Shown here piece by piece: positions 1-3,903 of a DNA stretch of 5,051 bases; position 1 is the stretch's first letter; each line of letters opens with the position of its first letter. Both the position numbers and the translations under genes were made by a program. The notes beneath the pieces are model-generated. The model saw nothing but the letters and a program-made list of their open reading frames with translations, was not told the origin of the DNA and searched no databases. Source of the DNA: Clostridiales bacterium (GTDB lineage: Bacteria > Bacillota > Clostridia > Oscillospirales > Acutalibacteraceae); contig JAHZIE010000064.1 of NCBI GenBank assembly GCA_019419895.1, positions 1-5,051 of the forward strand. The letters run 5' to 3'.

Positions 1-638
1 TGGACATACGCCTTGACCACACGGGCACCGGTCACATTTTCCTGCATGACGCGGTTTACCCTGTCCAGCTTTTTTTGCAGGACAGTAAACATGGGACGAA
101 CCCGGGTAATGAAAAAAATGACGCAGGCCAGCAGGAAGGGGAAAGCGCAGGCCACCACAATTCCAAAGCTGATATCCAGGGAGAGCATGCATACAATTCC
201 TCCGCCAAAGAGCATCAGGCTGCGCACCGCCCCCCGGATACACTGGGCCACCATATTCTGAATCTGGGTAATATCATTGGTGACCCGTGTGATCAGGGAG
301 CCGGTGGAAAATTGATCCGTCTGCTCGAAAGAGAGGGCCATAATTTTCCTGAAAGCGTCTTTCCTCATGTCGTTGCCGAATTTTTGGCTGCAAAGGTTGG
401 TAAAAACGCCGCATAAAACACCGCACAGCCCTCCAATGATCACAAAGCCTATCATCTCCAGCCCTGTGCTGATCACCAGGTTCAAATCTCCCACATTCCC
501 ATTGGAGAGCCCAAGTACCCCTTCGTCCACGATGGCGCTCATCAACCTGGGCTGCACCAAATCCATCAGCACCTCTCCCACCATAAAAATGGGGGCAAGG
601 AGGGCAAAAAACCAATACTTTTTTAAATACTTAAACAT
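1..638 (-). CDS. Type I ABC exporter, membrane domain (partial, C-terminus off the left edge)
   Basis: This is the first 212 codons of a membrane-embedded ABC exporter half-transporter; the ATP-binding domain lies outside the window. The reading frame was translated directly on the minus strand because it has no stop inside the window. It begins at an ATG with a strong site GGGAGGAG (646-653) seven bases upstream. Hydrophobic helices are seen at about residues 9-28, 58-82 and 138-178. The cytoplasmic coupling segment at about 91-130 (MRKDAFRKIM onward, then TGSLITRVTNDITQIQNMV at 112-130) is a hallmark of MsbA/LmrA/MdlB-type exporters, as is the later QENVTGARVVKAYV segment (199-212). The gene overlaps the end of the upstream MarR gene by 8 bases, so it is probably translationally coupled to it. 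Such genes usually come in pairs forming heterodimers, so a second ABC gene further left is likely (inference). The substrate cannot be deduced; drug or metabolite export is the family role. Confidence 0.93.
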   Translation of the reverse strand, partial: MFKYLKKYWFFALLAPIFMVGEVLMDLVQPRLMSAIVDEGVLGLSNGNVGDLNLVISTGLEMIGFVIIGGLCGVLCGVFTNLCSQKFGNDMRKDAFRKIMALSFEQTDQFSTGSLITRVTNDITQIQNMVAQCIRGAVRSLMLFGGGIVCMLSLDISFGIVVACAFPFLLACVIFFITRVRPMFTVLQKKLDRVNRVMQENVTGARVVKAYV

Positions 639-1137
639 GCCCCAGCTCCTCCCGCTTACTGTCATGGCGCTTAAGGTCGGCGCCAAAGGTGTGCTGCCAG
701 TTTTCCAGCAGTTTTTCCAGCAGGCCGAGAAGCTCCTTCTGCTCCCCAGCTGTGAGCGCGGCAAACAAAAGTGCTTCCTGCCGTTCATTTTCCAGCCGGG
801 CCCGCTCCAGTTCCTCCCTCCCGAGCGGTGTCAAAAAAAGGCTTACCTTTCTCCGGTCTGTTTCCTGCCTGGCTTTGACAATCAGCCCCTTGGCCTCCAT
901 TTTTCCAATAATTTCGCTCACAGAACCGGAGCGTATTCCCAGCAGTCTTTGCAGTTTCAGCTGGCTGAGGCCCTGGGCCTTTTCCTCCTTTTCCTTCTGT
1001 TCCTCTTCCCATTCATACAGTATACGCAGGATTCTCTCCTGACTCATCCGCCCCCCGCGCCGGTGATAGAGAAAATGACCGCACCGCTCCATTGCTGACT
1101 GCAACGCCTCGTTTTTTCCTTTTTGCCCTTCCGACAA
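631..1137 (-). CDS. MarR-family transcriptional repressor of the left ABC operon
   Basis: A 168-aa winged-helix regulator. The helix-turn-helix spans about residues 57-81 (LSQLKLQRLLGIRSGSVSEI, recognition helix from about 69). The wing (residues 88-104) carries the family pattern TDRRKVSLFLTPLG. Long charged helices on both sides (40-55 and 107-150) fit the MarR dimer interface. The start is TTG at 1137, chosen because AAGGGGGG (1146-1153) lies eight bases upstream; the first internal ATG (codon 16) has no ribosome site. A charged EEEQKEKEEK stretch at 44-53 lengthens the region before the helix-turn-helix compared with typical members of about 140-150 residues. Its TAA stop lies inside the start of the ABC exporter gene. 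The family normally binds palindromes as a dimer and releases on ligand binding; the dyad over its own promoter suggests autorepression (inference). Confidence 0.93.
   Translation of the reverse strand: MSEGQKGKNEALQSAMERCGHFLYHRRGGRMSQERILRILYEWEEEQKEKEEKAQGLSQLKLQRLLGIRSGSVSEIIGKMEAKGLIVKARQETDRRKVSLFLTPLGREELERARLENERQEALLFAALTAGEQKELLGLLEKLLENWQHTFGADLKRHDSKREELGHV
646..653 (-). promoter_or_regulatory. Ribosome binding site of the left ABC exporter
   Basis: On the minus strand the sequence reads GGGAGGAG, seven bases before the ATG at 638. It lies inside the 3' end of the MarR coding region. It fixes the exporter start and, together with the 8-base gene overlap, indicates translational coupling. 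Confidence 0.8.
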
Positions 1138-1145
1138 GAATCTCT

Positions 1146-1153
1146 CCCCCCTT
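1146..1153 (-). promoter_or_regulatory. Ribosome binding site deciding the TTG start of the left MarR gene
   Basis: The minus strand reads AAGGGGGG, followed by eight bases and TTG. No comparable site precedes the internal ATG at codon 16. The site lies directly beside the leader inverted repeat at 1153-1184. Confidence 0.7.
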
Positions 1154-1204
1154 TTTCACAAAGACACATTAGCCTTTGTGAAAATTCATAATTTTACACA
1201 AAAG
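1153..1204 (-). repeat. Inverted repeat plus third copy in the leader of the left MarR operon
   Basis: TTTTCACAAAG (1153-1163) and CTTTGTGAAAA (1174-1184) are perfect 11-base inverted arms around a 10-base spacer. A third, imperfect copy, TTTTACACAAAAG, follows at 1192-1204. All three lie between the predicted transcription start (about 1214, minus strand) and the ribosome site. They could be extra operator sites for a dimeric repressor, or RNA hairpins. The middle arm can pair with either neighbour, so two alternative hairpins are possible. The perfect arms are seen directly; the roles are inference. Confidence 0.65.
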
Positions 1205-1220
1205 AATCCCAATATAATAG

Positions 1221-1249
1221 ATTTTATTATATAACCCCTTTTATGTCAA
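1221..1249 (-). promoter_or_regulatory. Sigma-A-type promoter of the left MarR-ABC operon
   Basis: On the minus strand a perfect -35 box TTGACA (1244-1249) is followed by a 17-base spacer and -10 box TAAAAT (1221-1226). This predicts a start near 1214 and a leader of about 75 bases before the TTG codon. The -35 box sits in the palindrome at 1246-1259, so a bound protein would block polymerase. Confidence 0.75.
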
Positions 1250-1259
1250 GGTACCTTGA
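1246..1259. promoter_or_regulatory. Perfect 14-bp palindrome, predicted MarR operator
   Basis: TCAAGGTACCTTGA is its own reverse complement. Apart from one mismatched pair (1245/1260), the symmetry extends three more bases on each side, to 1242-1263. It overlaps the TTGACA -35 box of the left operon. Size, symmetry and position match MarR-family operators, so autoregulation by the adjacent repressor is the simplest inference; binding by the second repressor is also possible. Confidence 0.65.
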
Positions 1260-1396
1260 TATATTTCCTTTCCGTTTCTTCCTTGTTCTATGGCGTTTTC
1301 CCGCCGCGCTTTGCATCTTTTCTCTTTTTATTCAGAAATTTATCCCCTCAAAAGCAAAAACTGGAAATTATTACGGAAATATACTGGAAAAATCTA

Positions 1397-1425
1397 TTGC
1401 GCTGTCCCCTAGGGATTGCTATAAT
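1397..1425 (+). promoter_or_regulatory. Extended -10 promoter of the ADP-ribosylglycohydrolase gene
   Basis: The -10 box TATAAT (1420-1425) is perfect and preceded by TGC, giving a full extended -10 (TGCTATAAT). Seventeen bases upstream is a weak -35, TTGCGC (1397-1402). A start near 1432 leaves a leader of about 130 bases before the ATG at 1561. No palindrome overlaps it, unlike the two MarR promoters. Confidence 0.7.
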
Positions 1426-1495
1426 GGCGGTAACGCCGGCATTTGAAAAAAATGGGAAAGGAGGCCGGCCAACCGCCGGATTGAGCGGCTTTTTC
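1426..1495 (+). promoter_or_regulatory. GC-rich dyad and T-run in the glycohydrolase leader, possible attenuator
   Basis: GGCGGT (1426-1431) and GCCGGC (1435-1440) can pair with ACCGCC (1472-1477) and GCCGGC (1464-1469). The loop contains AAAGGAGG (1457-1464), which resembles a ribosome site but has no start codon at a useful distance. A short 4-bp hairpin around 1475-1489 is followed by TTTTT. If transcription starts near 1432, the outer arm is not transcribed and only the 6-bp inner stem forms. An attenuator or protein-binding leader is possible but weakly supported, and no known riboswitch motif is recognised. Confidence 0.3.
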
Positions 1496-1560
1496 TTTGC
1501 CGGAATCCAGTTTCCCCACAAAATATGTTACCTATTAAAAAAGAAGGGATGACAGAGAAC

Positions 1561-2985
1561 ATGATAAAATTCAACCGGGAAATCTTAGAGGATAAAATCT
1601 ATGCCTGCTGGGTAGGAACCATTGGAACCCCCTACGAGGGCAAGCGGGAAATCAACAATATCACCGGCTTTGCCACAGAACCCGGGGTTGTTCTTCCCAA
1701 TGACGATCTCGATTTACAGCTGGTCTGGCTCAGGGCCATGGATGAGCTGGGACCCAATGGAGTCAACGAAAAGTCTCTGGCGGAATACTGGTTAAGTTAT
1801 ATCGGCCCCAACTGGAATGAATACGGCGTAGGAAAAAGCAATCTGAGAGAGGGTATTATCCCCCCTCTTTCCGGACAATACCGTAACGGCGACTGGCTCC
1901 ATTCCAACGGCGCCTGGATTCGGACGGAAATCTGGGCCTGCCTGTATCCCGGACTTCCGGAAAAGGCTGTCCGCTACGCCTTTTATGACGCCTGTGTGGA
2001 TCACGGCTATGGGGAGGGAACCTACGCCGCTATCTTTATCGCGGCCATGGAAAGCGCCGCCTTTGTTTATCAGGATATCCACACCCTTTTAGAAATCGGG
2101 CTTTCCAAAATCCCCGCCCAATGCAGGGTTTCCAAAAGCGTCCGGCTGGTTATGTCGGAATTTGAAAAGGGCACCGACTGGAAAACCACCCGGAACTTCT
2201 TGGTGGAGCAAAGCGCCGATATCGGCTGGTTCCAAGCTCCCGCCAATGTCGGCTTTGTGGTGCTGGGCCTTCTTTACGGAGGGTGCGATTTTAAAGAATC
2301 CATGCTCCTTGCCGTCAACTGCGGCGATGATACCGACTGCACCGGCGCGACCGTCGGCTCCCTGCTGGGCATCATGAAAGGCCTCAAGGGGATCCCTGAG
2401 GATTGGCGGAAATATATTGGGGATGACATCGTCTGCGTCTGCAATATTTACGGGCACGGCACATGGCCGAAGACCAATATGGAATTGACTGAAATGGTCA
2501 TGAACCTCCACCCCGTCACTCTGTACCAGGCTGCTTTCCCTGGGAGAACCCCTCCCCGCGTTGTCATTGGCGAGGAGGAAGATTTCAGCCAGGCTTCTCC
2601 TCAGGACATGATGGGGGACGCCTTTGCCAGGGAAATGTTTTCCCGCTCCCCCTATTCCTTCCGGGAACGCGGACTGTTTGCCGAGGTATGGGTGGAATTT
2701 GATAAAGCGCCTGAAATTGCCCCCATGGAAACCCTCACAGGGCGGATCTCCATTCAGAATGTACGCCTGCCGGAGCAGAAGCATTACCATCTGCGCTGGA
2801 TACTGCCGGAGGGCTGGTCGGCCAGCGGCAAACGGAATATTTTTGTCAACTCGCCCCAGGCCGCTTCAGAAGAATTCTCCCTGTTGGCCGGGGAGAAGGT
2901 AGAAGCCGTCAATCGTCTTGTGCTGGAGGTCAGCTGTGACGGAAGGGCTTCCCCAATCTATCTCCCCGTTCTTATTATGGGCTAA
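1561..2985 (+). CDS. ADP-ribosylglycohydrolase-family protein with C-terminal beta-rich domain
   Basis: A 474-aa cytoplasmic protein with no signal peptide or membrane helix. Residues 11-300 form the all-helical, dinuclear-metal hydrolase fold of the DraG/ARH family (Pfam ADP_ribosyl_GH). They begin with the DKIYACWVG helix and E26, and include metal motif one NDDLD (47-51; D48, D49), VDHGYGEGTYA (146-156), and metal motif two CGDDTD (254-259; D257, D259). The family cleaves ADP-ribose or similar N- or O-glycosidic bonds; the substrate here is unknown. The usual motif-one Ser/Thr is Asn47. Residues of about 365-474 look like a beta-sandwich (alternating hydrophobic strands, LPEGWSASG at 415-423), possibly NEW3/Ig-like. 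The ATG at 1561 is preferred over in-frame ATGs at 1525 (no ribosome site) and 1549 (touching AGAAGGG), although its spacing from GAAGGG is long (12 bases). It has its own promoter and a downstream terminator, so it is probably monocistronic. Confidence 0.9.
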   Translation: MIKFNREILEDKIYACWVGTIGTPYEGKREINNITGFATEPGVVLPNDDLDLQLVWLRAMDELGPNGVNEKSLAEYWLSYIGPNWNEYGVGKSNLREGIIPPLSGQYRNGDWLHSNGAWIRTEIWACLYPGLPEKAVRYAFYDACVDHGYGEGTYAAIFIAAMESAAFVYQDIHTLLEIGLSKIPAQCRVSKSVRLVMSEFEKGTDWKTTRNFLVEQSADIGWFQAPANVGFVVLGLLYGGCDFKESMLLAVNCGDDTDCTGATVGSLLGIMKGLKGIPEDWRKYIGDDIVCVCNIYGHGTWPKTNMELTEMVMNLHPVTLYQAAFPGRTPPRVVIGEEEDFSQASPQDMMGDAFAREMFSRSPYSFRERGLFAEVWVEFDKAPEIAPMETLTGRISIQNVRLPEQKHYHLRWILPEGWSASGKRNIFVNSPQAASEEFSLLAGEKVEAVNRLVLEVSCDGRASPIYLPVLIMG

Positions 2986-3277
2986 CCGCCCCGCTCTTTT
3001 CGGGATATGAGACGTCACAGCGCCTGTCCGGAAAACTCCAGCATTGAAAGGAAAACCACCGGAGCATGGCGAAAGGGGCCGATTATCCAGCGGGGAAGGG
3101 GACTCATCATGGATACGGGAAATATCAGCTCTCCCATCACTGCTTCCACGGCTTTTGCCTTGGCCGGGAAAACGTGAATAATCGTCTTTACCGGGATAAA
3201 GCCCGTCATTTGCCCACGGCACCAGGGAACACCTGATTCCCATCCTCCTGATTTTCGGTAAGGGTTCCTTCTTAATC
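2986..3277. other. Unassigned 290-base region between the glycohydrolase stop and the terminator
   Basis: No protein family, tRNA, rRNA or known riboswitch motif was recognised. On the plus strand it would be transcribed as a long 3' tail of the glycohydrolase mRNA, or as a separate small RNA ending at the terminator. On the minus strand a 64-codon frame (3209 to 3015) has codon use like the neighbouring genes and a hydrophobic, protein-like composition, but no ribosome site at its ATG. An AGGAGG (minus strand, about 3243-3249) lies upstream in another frame. A decayed gene remnant is therefore possible. A plus-strand 56-codon frame from 3066 is equally unconvincing. Confidence 0.4.
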
Positions 3278-3314
3278 AGCCTCCCGCGAAGAGTCGCGGG
3301 AGGCTTTTCTTTTT
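3278..3314 (+). terminator. Strong Rho-independent terminator
   Basis: A perfect 12-bp stem, AGCCTCCCGCGA (3278-3289) with TCGCGGGAGGCT (3294-3305), closes a four-base AGAG loop. The T-rich run TTTTCTTTTT covers 3305-3314. The T tract is only on the plus-strand downstream side, so it ends plus-strand transcription. It separates the glycohydrolase unit from the second MarR operon. Confidence 0.93.
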
Positions 3315-3394
3315 CATTCCTCCCAAATTTCTTTCTAAATTTCATCTAAGCGGAGTCAACGGAACCTTCTTCTAATAAAATCTATGAAACAACC

Positions 3395-3423
3395 TTGATA
3401 TTCTCAAAGGCGGGGCATATAAT
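3395..3423 (+). promoter_or_regulatory. Sigma-A-type promoter of the right MarR-ABC operon
   Basis: A -35 box TTGATA (3395-3400), a 17-base spacer and a perfect -10 box TATAAT (3418-3423) are present. The predicted start is near 3430, inside the operator repeats. This gives a very short leader of about 36 bases to the ATG at 3466. Confidence 0.85.
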
Positions 3424-3449
3424 TGATATGTCAATAATTGATATATCAA
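3423..3449. promoter_or_regulatory. Tandem dyad operators for the right MarR repressor
   Basis: TTGATATGTCAA (3423-3434, one mismatched pair) and TTGATATATCAA (3438-3449, perfect palindrome) are separated by three bases, giving a 15-bp direct repeat of dyads. They start at the last base of the -10 box and cover the predicted transcription start. Such placement is typical of MarR autorepression. Tandem spacing of 15 bp suggests two dimers binding along the helix. Binding itself is inferred. Confidence 0.75.
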
Positions 3450-3465
3450 AGAGGTGTCAGTGAAA

Positions 3466-3891
3466 ATGGAGCGTACCTTTCATATGCTGCTTTACCGGGC
3501 TTTTCATGCCCAGAGAAACTATCTGCGCCCCTACCTTGAGGAGATTGGGCTCGGATCAGGGCAGCCAAAAATTCTTTCGTATCTTTCCGTCCAAGGGCCC
3601 TGCCACCAGAAGGAGCTGGCGGAATACTTTGAAATCGATCCCGCGGCTGTCTGCCGGATGCTGGATTCCCTGGAGAAAGGCGGCTTTATCTCCCGCCGCA
3701 CCGACGCCGCCAACCGGCGGGCCGATTTGATCAAGCTGACGGCGAAAGGGCTGCGCGCCACACAGGCCTGGCAGAAGCACTGCGCCGAAATAGAACAGGT
3801 GATGCTCAGCGGTTTTTCTGATGAGGAAAAAAAGCAATTTTCATCCTATCTCGCCCGGGCCTATCAGAATATGAAACCAAATAATCCGTGA
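3466..3891 (+). CDS. MarR-family transcriptional repressor of the right ABC operon
   Basis: A 141-aa winged-helix regulator of usual MarR length. The helix-turn-helix is at about residues 48-71 (QKELAEYFEIDPAAVCRMLD), with the recognition helix from about 59. The wing is at 74-95, with TDAANRRADLIKLTAKG matching the family D-x-x-x-R pattern. N- and C-terminal helices form the likely dimer interface. The ATG at 3466 is chosen because AGAGGTG (3450-3456) ends nine bases upstream; the GTG at 3454 overlaps that site, and the GTG at 3460 would be too close but cannot be fully excluded. It heads an operon with the ABC exporter 12 bases downstream, and its promoter is covered by tandem dyads, so ligand-relieved autorepression is the likely mode (inference). 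The sequence is clearly different from the left MarR, so this is not a recent duplication. Confidence 0.94.
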   Translation: MERTFHMLLYRAFHAQRNYLRPYLEEIGLGSGQPKILSYLSVQGPCHQKELAEYFEIDPAAVCRMLDSLEKGGFISRRTDAANRRADLIKLTAKGLRATQAWQKHCAEIEQVMLSGFSDEEKKQFSSYLARAYQNMKPNNP

Positions 3892-3896
3892 GGAGG
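3891..3896 (+). promoter_or_regulatory. Ribosome binding site of the right ABC exporter
   Basis: A perfect AGGAGG begins at the last base of the MarR TGA stop and lies seven bases before the ATG at 3904. The earlier ATG at 3898 is only one base from it, so 3904 is the better start. The position suggests coupling to translation of the repressor. Confidence 0.85.
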
Positions 3897-3903
3897 AATG
3901 GAA

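Larger units (their letters stand above)
1138..1560. other. Divergent intergenic control region between the left MarR gene and the glycohydrolase gene
   Basis: This 423-base gap holds, from left to right, the leader repeats and promoter of the minus-strand operon, the palindrome, a plain A/T-rich stretch (about 1264-1396), then the promoter and GC-rich leader of the plus-strand gene. In 1264-1396 I see no gene, terminator or clear repeat. Open frames starting at 1243 and 1256 run through it on the plus strand but lack ribosome sites and read across the promoter elements, so they are not called as genes. Confidence 0.7.

Noticed and set aside
367..1098. Long plus-strand open frame (243 codons) over the left exporter and repressor
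   Set aside because: It runs antisense across two well-supported genes, has low-complexity Ser/Pro/Leu-rich content and no ribosome site; it is a shadow frame.
1243..1552. Plus-strand open frames starting at 1243 and 1256 in the intergenic region
   Set aside because: Neither has a ribosome site, both read through the palindrome and the TATAAT promoter, and the products resemble no family.
2089..2790. Minus-strand 233-codon frame inside the glycohydrolase gene
   Set aside because: It is antisense to a gene with clear catalytic motifs, with no ribosome site or recognisable domain.
2986..3005. Possible terminator right after the glycohydrolase stop
   Set aside because: CCCG with CGGG gives only a 4-bp stem with the T bases in the loop and no T tract after it.
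3015..3314. T-box or other known riboswitch before the terminator
   Set aside because: No T-box core (such as the GGTGG-ACCGCG element) or other familiar aptamer was found, and the terminator is not directly followed by its own gene start.
2866..3345. Minus-strand 159-codon frame across the glycohydrolase end, unassigned region and terminator
   Set aside because: It passes through the terminator hairpin and into the glycohydrolase coding region, is rich in Gly/Ser/Arg/Pro and has no family likeness; only the smaller 64-codon frame nearby is kept as a weak possibility.
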